From NCBI RefSeq assembly GCF_030272615.1, contig NC_081408.1:615162476-615226475 (forward strand): a stretch of DNA of 64,000 nucleotides. Direction: 5' to 3'. Source of the DNA: Cryptomeria japonica. Taxonomy: Eukaryota; Streptophyta; Pinopsida; Cupressales; Cupressaceae. The notes below the pieces were generated by a model. The model made no database searches. It saw only the letters and a list, made by a program, of their open reading frames with translations, and was not told the origin of the DNA. A program made the translations under genes and the position numbers. Positions 1 to 10,699 of this stretch are shown piece after piece. How positions within the stretch are numbered: the first letter of the stretch is position 1; each line of letters starts with the position of its first letter.

Positions 1-1
1 A

Positions 2-1156
2 CTCCAAGATCACATTTCTTTTGATGATCCCATTATTTCTCCCATTCCATCTCTTGAAGAGCCTGTCATTGAACCATGTCCACTACACAATCCTAGTCCC
101 CCTCATGATTCTAACGTGTCAGTGCAAGATGTTCATGAACCCCTGACATTAACAATGGGTTCTTCCTCTCTGGTCCAATCTGATCCACTTCAAGATCTCA
201 TTATTTCTGTCATGTCATGTCCACCTAATAATGGACTCGCGTCTTCTTCCCAAAGAAAAGAGTATCCTACAAGTCAAGATATTCATAAAGGCAAAGGAGT
301 AGATCTCCATAAGAAAGAATCCCTTCATGTTAAAGAAAATATTAAGGGTCATGGCCTCAGTGAAATTCCTCAAGACGTTGGTATCCCTCCATCAAAATCA
401 AAACATATCCCTTCCCCTTCATACCTTCCATCCATCTTAGGTCCTTATATCCCTTTGTCCTCTATGCAAGGTCAGAAAAGGCACACATCCTTGAGTAAAT
501 TCCATCAATCCAAAAGAACTCCATTTCATTCATATCCATCCATGCATTCCTTTCCTCCTCCAAGCAATTTGGATGCCAAGCGTAAAAGTCATAAGTCTAG
601 CAATCCACATGTATTCAAGGATCAACATGTCCAATATAATCGACATGTCAAAACAAAGAACAATATGATCTATAAAGAAAAAAATATATCCAAAAGGCCA
701 CAAAGGCCCACTGAGAAAAATAAAGCAAAGTCAAAATATATATGGGTTCCTAAATCCCTTGTGTTGGCAATGCACTCCAAGGAACCATAAAAGCATAAAA
801 AATCAAAAACCACGTGGATCCCTAAGCGGCTCCTTGAAGCACAAAAGCCTAAAGAAACAACCAACTTGGCATCCAAAGTTGCTATTCCTCCATCCAACCC
901 TCTCAAATTTGTTCCTCCATCACCTTCTTCATCTGTTTTGGGCCCTTATGTCCCAAAATCCATAGCCTTTCCTCCATCCAAATCTCACAATCTGAGATCC
1001 ATTTTTCCTCCATCAATCCATCACCCCTCAAGGTGTGTGCCAATGTTGATCTTGCCTTCATTTCCATCCACTGAAGCCCAATTCTTCCAATACCCTATCC
1101 GTTATCCAATGCATATTTTCCATCCTTCGATCCCTTTGGTCCAATCCTTTGCATAA
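2..1156 (+). pseudogene. Pro/Ser-rich coding remnant of element A, unknown function
   Basis: The frame is open from the window edge to 1156 except for one TAA at 788-790, and it continues in the same frame on both sides, so this is one decayed ORF whose start is off the window. The protein is rich in Pro, Ser, Lys and His, with a basic middle and repeated short blocks such as PSILGPYIP and SSVLGPYVP. There is no RT, protease or integrase motif. Its position just before the GGTGAAAACC block is where elements B and C have the end of pol. It may be a replacement ORF of a non-autonomous element. I do not recognise the family and assign no function. Confidence 0.4.
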
Positions 1157-1383
1157 ATCCTTGCCTTAATTTCATCTCATTTTCCATGTCCTTATCCTAC
1201 CAATGTCTTTGAGCATACTTTTAAAGGTCATGGTCCATTTTTTTCAAGGCTACTATCCAAACAAAATGATGCTTGAGTCCTTCTTCCATCCCCTATCATG
1301 TGTCCATCTTCTATTGAAAAGCTCAAAAATACAAAAAAAGTGAAAAAAAAGAAAAAGAACAAAAAGTAAAGAAAAATAATTCG

Positions 1384-1450
1384 TCCACTGGTGAAAACCT
1401 GGCAAACAGGCGCCTTGGGCAAGTACCATGATGAAAACCTGGCAAACAAG
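1384..1450 (+). other. Conserved GGTGAAAACC block, copy in element A
   Basis: Two GTGAAAACCTGGCAAACA-type motifs flank a segment reading GGCAAGTACCATG. The same words occur at 12128-12285 and 18860-19025 on the minus strand, in both cases soon after the end of pol. Here the two halves are close together, without the A-rich spacer of the other copies. Confidence 0.6.
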
Positions 1451-2094
1451 CATCATGCGTAATCTATGAACTTGCATACCGTACTTGGGGACAGGTTTTA
1501 TCCTATCATATCCTTTTGTCCTTCATTGTTCCATTATCCTATCGAACCCCTGTCATTACCCTTCATATCCTATTGTCCCTCATGTCCATTTCCTCTTTCC
1601 ACCTTTGATCTTGACAAGGCTGACGATCTTCATGAGCATCATGCATCTTGTTTGCAGCTTTTGGTCTTTATCCATTTGCTTATTACAACCTTTCATCCAT
1701 ATTCCCTAGCTTATTGCAACTTTCTGCCACTATCCCGTATCCTATCCCGACCTTCAGTCGATGTCCCTTATCCATTCTTGGTCTTGCTTATCCTATCCAT
1801 ATCTTATCACTATCCATACACTCTTTTTCATTCCTTGATCTTGATCTGACATAAGGACGCAAAATTTAAACATGGTTTCAAACACCTCTTGACATGTCCC
1901 TCATGCCATGTCACTGCTTTACATTGTCATATCTAGTCTCTTGTCCCATCACGCCATAGCCCTTGAAAATTGCATCCGCATTGTCTCCATGATAAAAGGC
2001 CTTTGTCTTCCCTCTATCCACCATCATTTTAGAAAGCCTACTTATTCACCTATCATATTCCTTGCCTTGCTAGACACTAGGGGCAAAATAATAA
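1451..2094. other. Pyrimidine-rich non-coding stretch in element A
   Basis: The plus strand is dominated by C/T words of the CTTATCC and TATCCAT kind. Short ORFs here are low-complexity (Phe, Leu, Ser, Pro) and I do not consider them genes. It lies between the GGTGAAAACC block and the tandem array, in the 3' untranslated part of element A. Confidence 0.4.
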
Positions 2095-2690
2095 AAATCC
2101 CTAAAAATTGAAAAATGTCCTGAAATAAAAACAAAAGAATTGAAAAATGTCATAAAATAATTCAAAAAAAAAAAAAATTTGAAAAATGTCCTAAAAAAAA
2201 TCTCAAAAAAATTGAAAAATGTCCTGAAATAATTCAAAAAAATTGAAAAATGTCCTGAAATAAAGTAAAAAAAAAAATAAATTGAAAAATGTCCTGAAAA
2301 AAAAAATCTCTTAAAAATCGAAAAATGTCCTGAAATAAAGTCAAAAAAAAAAAATTGAAAAATGTCCTGAAAAAAAAAATCTCTTAAAAATCGAAAAATG
2401 TCCTGAAATAAAGTCAAAAAAAAAAAATTGAAAAATGTCTTGAAATAATCCATTAAAATCGAAAAATGTCCTGAAATAAAGTCAAAAAAAAAAAATTGAA
2501 AAATGTCCTGAAAAAAATCTCAAAAAAATTGAAAAATGTCTTGAAATAATTCAAAAAAATTTAAAAATGTCCTGAAATAATTAAAAAAAAAACAAATAAA
2601 GTCCTGAAAAAATCATAAAAAAATTGAAAAATGTCTTGAAAAAATCCCTAAAAAGTCAAATAAAGTCCTGGAAAAATGAACAAAAAAAAT
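2095..2690 (+). repeat. A-rich tandem array, about 17 units
   Basis: Degenerate units built on GAAAAATGTCCTGAAAT are separated by A-runs and words such as AAAGTC or AATCTC, with a period of roughly 31 to 39 bases. I count about 17 units by eye. It lies between the coding remnant and the PMD gene, in the 3' region of element A. Elements B and C have unrelated tandem arrays at the equivalent place. Confidence 0.85.
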
Positions 2691-3780
2691 CCAAAAACAC
2701 GCGTTTTGCAATAAATATCCTCTTGGTGCATAAGACAGATCACCAAGTATACATCCAACGACATGCAATCAATCACACACTGCGCTTTACTGAAATCATG
2801 CATAAACAGATGAACTTTTCAATTAAACCAAACATTCAAACTGATCACAATTGTCATAACAATCGAACATCAGCATCACTATCATTCGTCCTTGGCTAAT
2901 ATCATGGGTCTTATATAGGGTGTGGTATACTCGAAACTAGACTGTGTCCTGTCTTAGACGGGGTACCACATTCCCTGAAACCAGACAACATGATCGTCCT
3001 ATCAACACTTTCAACTTTTGACAACGAAGATCAAGGTGTTTGTTTGATTTGTTGGAATTTGTGTATCTTATCTTTTTACTGATTTATCTTTGGCTTCGAT
3101 CATGTTCCTATGTTGGTCGATGATGTCACTGAGTGATTTAGAGTGACCGAGATGGTTCATGGTTTCTTTCTTTTTTGTTGTGATTGCTGTTTCTCTGCGA
3201 TGTGTCTGTCTTTTGCAAAAAGGGTTGCATTTCAGCTCTGGCCTTCAATGCCATGATGCTACACATCCATTTTGCTACATTAAAATAAAGGTTCTCACCT
3301 ACAAAGTGCATTACTGAAAGTAAGTTTTTCTTCGTCTCTAACTGTCCTTTGTCTCATTTCTTCTTACTAACATTTCTTCCATCAGTTCGGATAGTCAGTT
3401 CGGTCTAGTGCTTTGATTTCTCCACACACATATGCTGCATCTTGCATTCATTGGTTAGTACATTTGCATTATATCAAACATCACATTAAGCATCATATCA
3501 ATTATTTTATCCATTTCATATTATAAATGCATCAAAAACACATAAAAAAATACATCCATACATGTTCCACAATAAACAGTGCATAAGTCATCCATCCATG
3601 GAAAATAACTATTAGTCATAACATATTGCATCCCATCATATCGATTCATATCATATCATATGTCACAATAATATTGGAGTACAAAATTGGACTGTCTGTC
3701 CTAAGTATGGCCTACAGGCTGACCACAAAATGTCAAAATACATAATGTCCACTGTTTGTCCTAAGGAGCACATGCCTCTG
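2691..3780. other. Non-coding spacer in element A
   Basis: I see no supported gene. The stretch is AT-rich and, at about 3480-3680, has loosely repeated words such as ATCATAT and CATATCA. It separates the tandem array from the 3' end of the antisense PMD gene. Confidence 0.3.
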
Positions 3781-6072
3781 TCACTGGGTGCTCCCTCTGT
3801 CCTCCTCATCCCTGCCATGTCTCGCGGATGATGTCCCTCCTGGTCCTGGCTGTGGTGGTCTCATGGGTCCACTCACCCCCATGTTGCTCAATGACCTCCG
3901 AGAGCGTGCCCTGCTCTCTGTCCTCGATCGTGCCCGATATGAAGGTGCTCTCTGCTCTGGTGGAACTGCACTCTCATATAGCGTCCTCCAATGGCGTATC
4001 TCCTCTCCAGTCTCTACCAACATCTGTGCCATCTCGCGTGCACTAGCTTCCCTAATCGACCCAATATACTCAGTGACTCTCTATTCTTCTCGTTGTGCCT
4101 GAGCTATTGCTGCATCTCGAGCCGCTGTGAGTCTGGCTATCTCCGCTCTGAACTACTCATGCTCTCTCTCTAAAGTCACAATGTGATCATGCTGACTCGC
4201 TATGGTAGCCCTGCACATCTCCATCTCCTCTATGCTAGCTGTCTCCGGCTCTATGGGTATATCCTGCAATGCCTCCTGCTCGCCTGAATCTGGCTCATCC
4301 TCGTCATCTCCATCCTCATCTCCATCCTCATCATCCCCATCATCCTCATCTCCGTCCTCATCATCCCCATCATCCTCATCCCCGCCCTCATCCTCCTCGT
4401 CCTCATCATCTCCCTTCTCCTTTGTTGTGAGTGGGAAGTCCTCCTATCTCCTCGGTACTGGAATATTCGGATCTGTCAATGGCACTGGCCGTCGTCGTGC
4501 AAACCATCTCTCATAATCCTCTGTCACCCCGGCGTCCGCTACATCTGATCTCCAATCCCACTATCTCTGTTGTAGCTATGAGAAGTCAGCATACGCTATG
4601 TGTGGCTGAATCATACTCCCCCACTGACTCGTCTCTCTGTGAGATCGGACAAAGTGTGCAGTCCTCCTGGGTGCATCCTGCCTCTCTCCAAACTGTTGTC
4701 TGACTCTCTCTGGCAGGTACATCTCAATCACTCTCTGGCAATTCACTGGTCGCCCAATTAGGTATCTCTCCTGTCTGCAATACGGTCACTCATCACTATC
4801 ATCTGACCATCTCGGGCAATCACGATATGGCCTCCATATGAACTCTCTCAGTTTGTCTAGCTCATGTCGCCAATATAGTATGTATCCAAACGGACCCTAT
4901 CTCAATGCTCCTCCATAGCAGTACACATACGATTGATGTGGTACTACCTATCTCTCTGTAATCGGTCGACATATGGCTATGTGCTCAAATGCCCATACCT
5001 GTAGCAGTGTGACTCCACAGCTCAAGGTCTGAACTCCTTGATATGCTATCTGATGCAACTAAAAATATAGCATAGCTAGTACACATGGTCCCCATGCATA
5101 CACCATACCCTCTGTCGCCATCCGCTCTAGCACTCTTCCCCATCCAATAGGGAATCCATGTCCTCATCTGTCCCCTGCTAGTAGGCATGCTATCACCACT
5201 GCTATCACCACATATCGTCGATCGTACTCTGATGCCATGGTCTCCCAGCCAATCTCCCTGTCTACGATATCCAAATCATCTGCATCGCACTCAAATAATC
5301 TGCACAACGTGTCTCTCCCTGTCACTAGGTCATACTCTACCACCTCTCCATGAATCAGAATGCGGAGGATATGCCATACATCCTCTAGTGTCACGGTCGC
5401 CTCTCCAGTCGCCAGATGGAAAGAGGAGGTCTCTGAATGCCATCGCTCTGCCAATGCGGTAAGCAGTCCTGTGTTTGCCCTAATCTTAGGCATGAATGTG
5501 ATATAGTATATCCCCTCCTGCTAATGTATCTCTGTCCGTGCTCCTGAGTCTATGTCATAGCATGAAGCAGTCAGGTCGGTTCTCCCGTGTGATCAATGGA
5601 TACTGTCGACTCTGCATCACAATTGGGGCATATTTTGTCCGTTTTAGGGTTTGCTCCTACGGGTTGCATTTCCTTGTTTCATGGCCAAATCAGGGTGTTT
5701 TTCATCTATTCTGACCTATCGTACCCTTATCTCCCCTTTCTGGATCATTTGCATGCTGTTTTTAACCTAAATTGAGTTCCCAGGGCACAATTGCACCTGT
5801 GTTGTGTATCCTACGCTTGTGTCACGTAACCTGCGCTTGTGTACCCTTACACAAGCGCAGAAGACATCACACAAGCATAGGATTCGCCCTACACAAGCGC
5901 AAAAGTCAGTTTCTGCATCCCCTATGGGCCCCGCAATGTCCCGCAAGCAAGTCAAATTCATAAAATTGAAAACATGGGTTTTTGAGATACATACCGCTGC
6001 TCCTGCGTCGTCCAGTCGTCTGTACGTGCATACACATTCTCCGAGGTGATTTGCCATTGGAATGTTCGCCAT
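3781..6072 (-). pseudogene. Antisense plant mobile domain (PMD) gene carried by element A
   Basis: Read on the minus strand, 5493-5164 encodes a PMD-type core with the words LLTALAERWHSET, FHLATGEATVTLEDV and ILRILIHGE. A frameshift near 5170 leads into a continuation (5188-4985). Further broken frames contain RYLIGRPVNCQRVIEMYLPE (about 4760) and then a long Asp/Glu run (about 4410-4270), a helical region and a basic Arg/Ser/Pro tail ending at 3781. PMD proteins (MAIN/MAIL family) are plant nuclear proteins, and PMD domains are known in plant transposons. Upstream, a possible first exon runs 6072-5995 and ends at GTATGT; an acceptor-like TGATGCAG precedes 5611, and the joined phase stays open until a stop about 19 codons on. 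The gene is antisense to element A and is broken by several frameshifts. Confidence 0.75.
5831..5860. repeat. Perfect 13-bp hairpin
   Basis: CTGCGCTTGTGTA at 5831-5843 and its exact reverse complement at 5848-5860 are separated by CCCT. Further copies of the ACACAAGCGCA word flank it in both orientations (about 5810-5905). It lies within the putative intron of the antisense PMD gene. Confidence 0.85.
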
Positions 6073-6420
6073 CTCTCTGCAAGTGTCCTTTTCCAGAGCA
6101 ACAAATTCTCCTCTTGGGCTAGTGCAAATGAGCAATTTTCACTCTCTTGGTCTCATTTATAGAACTTTGTCAGTGCATAGATGGACGTGCACCCTATCCA
6201 TCTTATGCTAGTCGTGGTCTTTTGCGTCTTCTTTTGTTTGTCCTTCATGCATCCGATCTTCGATTGTCAGTCCGTTTGATCCTATCATTTTTATTGATCA
6301 ATTGGCCTATTTTCTGCATGTTTCCGGCCAATTCCTCGAGGGGGCATGCATATGTCATTGTCAGCGTCTGGGGCATTTTTATTATTGTTCTTTGAAACAA
6401 TGCTTAAAATCGCATTGTCT

Positions 6421-6435
6421 CAAAGAGGGGCAAAA
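6421..6435 (+). promoter_or_regulatory. Polypurine tract of element A
   Basis: CAAAGAGGGGCAAAA directly precedes the LTR start TGTAGACACC. The same purine tract precedes the LTRs of B (9141 rightward, minus) and C (17173 rightward, minus). In LTR elements this tract primes plus-strand DNA synthesis, so it fixes element A's orientation as plus. Confidence 0.85.
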
Positions 6436-7733
6436 TGTAGACACCTAAAAATGGTCAACGCTTGCGGAGTCATACTTTAACATTTGCGCATTGCCTTATT
6501 TTAGGTTTTTGCGTCGCATTAACATTTTCTCCTATGTCACACACTTGGTCTTTATCATTTGCGAGCATCAAGTCCTTCTTCTGCATTCTTCATTTGTATC
6601 GCTTTCGAATTAGGGTTTTGTCCTCTTATCAATCTAGTCGTTTTGAGATCGATTTATCATCGATCCTCGTCCTTGTCAATCTCGTCAATTTTGCCATCGA
6701 TTTGTCATCGATCCTTGTCCTCTTCAATCATGTCAATTGGCGCATATCAATTTGGTCTCTTTATCAATATTGGTCAATTTGTCAACCAATTTCAAATGTT
6801 TATCAATCAAATCATTTATCAAGTCAGAATCATGATCAAATCGAATTGACATCAAATCAATCTTACATCAGGACCTAATTGTCATCTTTGCATTTCTAAT
6901 TCATTTAATCTTGTTTGTCATTTTCCCTCTAGGTTAAATAATTTGATTATTTATCCTAAGTCTTCTTGTCACAATTAAATATTTATGTAATTAGCTAATT
7001 AATTTCTCCCCTATCTGTGAATTAATTAATAAATGAAAAATTATTAATTAATTCACTTAATTCCTATTTTCCAATTTTCTAATTTTCCTAACTATTTTTC
7101 TCCTAATTTCATGGGAATGACATTTCAATTTGTCATAATTTGTCATAATTGACAATCAATCAATTTTGACATAGAAATTTGTCATAATTTTGTCATGAAT
7201 TATCAATCAATCAATTTTGCATAGAAAGTGCAAATTTGTCATAATTTGTCATAATTGTCATTTTTGATTTGAAATTGCCATTCGAATCTTTTCATGCTAA
7301 TCTTGTCTTTTCTCCAATTTATCTATAAATTGGATGATTTTTTTCAATCAAGGTCCTGATCTCCTGATCTCTAGATCCCCTAATCAGATTATCTAATAAT
7401 CACATTATCGAAATAATCACTTTTTCGTAATTACTTTGTCGAATCAATCACACTTCGAGTATTCTTGAGCAATCATCTTGTCTACTTGCTTTCATATCAT
7501 GATCATGCACTTGAAGGTGAGATCCACAAACAAAAGCTATTTGAAGAAGAAAGGACAATGGAGCCACATGAAGGAGATATTCAGATCTGCATTTGGTTTG
7601 CTTACCTTTTAATCTTAAATGTTTTGCTTTCATGTCTTTATTGAGTGTGTTTAGGATTGATCATTGCATTTGAGCTTTCGGGATTGAGCTAGATTAGTAT
7701 TTTGATTTGCTTGTGATGATTTCCGATTTCCTA
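6436..7733 (+). repeat. 3' LTR of element A
   Basis: It starts TGTAGACACC after the PPT. It is AT-rich with short inverted AATTAATT words, and has a TATA-like CTATAAAT at about 7323-7330. The 3' end is uncertain: sequence recognisable as Copia gag in the opposite strand begins at about 7731-7750, so the LTR is probably truncated there by element M. Confidence 0.7.
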
Positions 7734-8214
7734 TGCTACAATTTCATCCTCACTCAAGGTTCCTCCAACACATTTAATACCCAAAACAATTTCATTTACT
7801 CTTTCCATAAAAGCAGAAATCCTTTCATCTTCTTCCATTTTCAGATGTTCATACTTGACTTGGAAGCTTTCAAGTTTTGCAATCTTGACTGTGAAATCTC
7901 CTTCATTTAGTGTTTCCAAATGATCCCAAATAGCTTTAGCAGTAGACCTATCTGATAATCCCATGATTTGCTGATTTGATAATGCACTCAAAAGTGCTTC
8001 TCTTGCTTTGCAATCATTCTCTTCATCTTTAGCTAAGGTAGTTGGAGCAGTCTGACCAGCTACAACAATAGTATAACCATTCTTTGTAACTTCCTAGATG
8101 TCTTTACCGATGCAATTTAGATGTGTCTCCATCATGATCTTCCATATCCCATAGTTGGTTCCATCAAGTTTAGGATTGTCCTTCCTTAAATAATTAGTAG
8201 ACATTGGATCTCCT
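7731..8214 (-). pseudogene. Copia Gag fragment of element M (UBN2-type)
   Basis: The minus-strand frame starts at ATG 8214, shortly downstream of a primer-binding site. It contains the Copia Gag words LDGTNYGIWKIMMETH, LLSALSNQQIMGLSD and IWDHLETLNEGD, typical of the UBN2 family Gag. One in-frame TAG falls at about 8095, and the frame stops at 7731 where the sequence passes into the LTR of element A. Only the N-terminal half of Gag is present; zinc knuckle, protease, integrase and RT are gone. Confidence 0.8.
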
Positions 8215-8247
8215 CAAGTTGTTAAACTTTTGCAAAAGAGGACTAGG

Positions 8248-8260
8248 CTCTGATACCAAT
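8248..8260 (-). promoter_or_regulatory. Primer-binding site of element M
   Basis: On the minus strand this reads ATTGGTATCAGAGC, complementary to the 3' end of plant initiator-Met tRNA, directly next to the LTR end at 8261. Confidence 0.85.
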
Positions 8261-8480
8261 TGTTAGGTCCCGGAGACAACTGAGAGGGGGGGGGGGGGGG
8301 GGTGAATCAGTTGTCTAATGAATTTAAACCAAAAACCAATTAACCAACTTAATGCTTAATACCGGTGTATATGGTGAAAATGGATAACAATAATAATGAT
8401 ATTGAAAGGCTAAATGAATTCAACCACAAAACCCTAGCCTAACAACAACAAAGATCCACCATAACATATGAAGATTACTT
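8261..8480 (-). repeat. 5' LTR of Copia element M, 3' portion
   Basis: The minus strand ends in CCTAACA at the primer-binding site and carries the Copia LTR signature GATTCACCCCCCC...CTCTCAG (a pure G run on the plus strand at 8287-8302). The other end is not clear: it passes into sequence that belongs with the Gypsy LTR starting at 9140. The boundary at about 8480 is approximate, placed where similarity to other Copia LTRs here fades. Confidence 0.55.
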
Positions 8481-9140
8481 AAGACAATGCAAATCAAATG
8501 AAATCACAAAGATTATACCATCACATGTCCAATAGGGTTTGGATCTCCATTCTTCCTATCTCCATTGATCTTGCTTGATATATTTGCTCTCAGATTTTAT
8601 GTGCACAAGAGCTCAACAAAGAACGGAATGTGGTTGCAAGTAGGATCACATATGTTCAAAAGCATAGTGTAGTCAAGTAGTCAACGGGGGGTTTTGATAA
8701 TGAAGGAAGCATCTCCTTATATAGAAGACACTATATGAAATGGAGGGATAAGATTGAGAGGTGTAAAAGGAGGTCGACTATGATTAGAGGGTAGGAAAAA
8801 GAAATAATAAAATAATGAGAGGGTAGGTAGTGTATGAATTAAGAGATGAATGACATGTGTCATGGGTAGAAAAGGCTAATGAATTAATTAAATAAATAAA
8901 GATTTATTTAATTAATAGAGGAAGTGGGATCAATTAAATAAATAAGATATTTATTTAATTTAGGAAGAGGATAATTTAAATAAATAAATGAATTTATTTA
9001 AATGAGAAATAAGGCTAGAAGAAGATAAATGAATTAATTAAATAAATAAAGATTTATTTAATTAATAGAAGAATTAAGTTTAGATAATTAAATAAATAAA
9101 ATATTTATTTAATTAGACTGGACAATTTTGGGTGTCTACA
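8481..9140 (-). repeat. 3' LTR of Gypsy element B
   Basis: On the minus strand it starts TGTAGACACCC at 9140, right after the PPT at 9141-9160. It contains several copies of ATTTATTTAATTAAT and a TATA-like TATATAAGG at about 8717-8725. Its end within the joined B/M LTR block is not resolved. Confidence 0.65.
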
Positions 9141-9477
9141 TTTTGCCCCTCTTTGAGACAATGCGACTTGTCGCAGTGTTTCAAAGAAGATAAGATGAAC
9201 TGATACAAAGTTGCTCCAAGATGGGAATGATATGCCCCCTGGAGAGATTGGATGAAAATGTCTAAACAGACCACAGACAATCTCTCGATAAGAAAGAAAG
9301 GCTAGAATGGACTGACCGGATAAAGTGACAAAGTCACAGGATAACGAAGACTGACACAGGAGACTAGGGCTAGGGTAGTCTATAAGATAGACCACGAGGG
9401 GAAAACATCCTCATTGTCATCCACACATCCAATAGATCAAAGTGTAGAGTGAGATAGAGCAATAATAGTCAGCAGCG

Positions 9478-10640
9478 ATGGCAATGGATCACATATTCGA
9501 TCACGTTCGCCGATTCCAGAGGCCAGCCGACGTAGGAGAGCTGATAAGTACCACAAAACCTCCTTGTACTTTGATGCATTTATTGTTGTCATTAATGCAT
9601 GCTAGGTAGAGTAATAAATGTGCTTAGAATAGGGTCCAAAAAATGTCAAAAACATGTAGGCACGTCTGCGTTGGTGCCAGGCGCATTTATGCAGTCTCTA
9701 AGCATGTTTATGTCAAGAAAGCGCGTTTGTGTCCAAAAATGTGAATTTGTGTCTTCTAGGTCAAATCGGCAGTTCTGTGATGAACATACACTGTCGATTG
9801 GATAAGCTGCTGAGAGGATACACTCAAGCAAGTCCTCTAGGGAAAACTAGGATAGCAAATAGGGCTAGGATTGACAATTCTGTGATAGAACATACGTTGC
9901 GAATTAGGAAACTACTCAAGAGGATTCACTCAAGCAGAGGCCCTAGGATAGGATAGATCAGGGCACTTTGTGATGAACAATGAGTACCAAGATATACTAC
10001 TTTGTGATGAACAGGGAGTACTAAAATATGAGCAACACTTTGTGATGAACAGTGAGTGCAAATGTGAGCAGCACTTTGTGATGAACAGTGAGTGCAAATG
10101 TGATCAACACTTTGTGATGAACAGGGAGTGCCAACACGTAGTACTTTGTGATGAATAGGGAGTACCACTAGGATAGAAGCAACAGTTTGTGATGAACAGT
10201 GAGTGTCACTAGGACTAAGATGATTGATTTGTGTGACTGTAGGAGTATTTACCTATGCTGGAGTCATGGGAGAGATTCCCATCGACTCAGAGGTTGCGAT
10301 TTGAGTTGACAGCCGAGGACCGAGCTGCGATTGAGGCTATGGGATTGAGACATATTCTGTATGTGCCTGAGTTTCGGGTGAACATGGGATTGCTGACTGT
10401 GCTGGCTGAGAGATGGCACTCAGAGACATGTACGTTTCATTTGTCGATGGGTGAGATGATAGTCACCTTAGAGGATGTATACAGGATACTGAGGATACCG
10501 ATTGATGGGGAGTTAGTACCCTACGATCGAGACGGAGACAGGGATGCACTAAGACGAGTGTTCTAGGATCCAGGACTGGAGATGAGGGCAGGACATGTGG
10601 TATGGGACATGATGACATGGACATGATTAGCACTACTAGC
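9478..10640 (+). pseudogene. Antisense PMD gene carried by element B, truncated
   Basis: The plus-strand ORF at 10255-10566 encodes a PMD-type core with WERFPSTQRLRFELTAEDRA, LLTVLAERWHSET, FHLSMGEMIVTLEDV and ILRIPIDGE. These align with the PMD gene of element A at the protein level. After the TAG at 10564 the frame continues briefly, then decays into low-complexity sequence, so the C-terminal half seen in A is missing. Upstream, ATG 9478 opens a 22-codon segment whose DNA resembles A's putative first exon; where A has GTATGT, B has ATAAGT, so the donor would be lost. The intervening stretch holds a tandem array. It is not likely to make a functional protein. Confidence 0.7.
9964..10217 (+). 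repeat. Tandem array, 7 units of 34-41 bp
   Basis: Seven units begin with ACTTTGTGATGAACAG (the last with AGTTTG) and continue with GAGT and a variable tail. The array lies within the putative intron just upstream of the PMD exon of element B. Confidence 0.9.
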
Positions 10641-10699
10641 GGTGTTGGCAGGAGTGATCAGTGGGTTCCTCTATATCAGTTTTGTACCATTTTTTATGA

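Larger units (their letters stand above)
1..7733 (+). mobile_element. Element A: Ty3/Gypsy Tat-like retrotransposon, 3' part
   Basis: This is the 3' portion of a plus-strand LTR retrotransposon; its 5' part lies before the window. In order it holds a Pro/Ser-rich coding remnant (2-1156), a GGTGAAAACC block (1384-1450), an A-rich tandem array (about 2095-2690), an antisense PMD gene (6072-3781), a PPT (6421-6435) and an LTR starting TGTAGACACC at 6436. The PPT and LTR start match those of elements B and C, which carry recognisable Gypsy proteins, so the Gypsy assignment comes by homology of the 3' end. No RT or integrase is visible. Its LTR abuts a Copia gag fragment at about 7733, so the exact 3' terminus is uncertain. 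Confidence 0.7.

Noticed and set aside
2070-2453. Phe-rich minus-strand ORF
   Set aside because: It is the translation of an A-rich tandem array and has no independent support.
4202-4516. Ser/Pro-rich plus-strand ORF with repeated SSPSSS
   Set aside because: It is the reverse reading of the Asp/Glu run of the antisense PMD gene, which has better support.
8287-8302. Pure G run as a possible assembly gap artefact
   Set aside because: The same C/G tract occurs at the equivalent LTR position in at least eight other LTRs; its length may be inaccurate but the feature is real.
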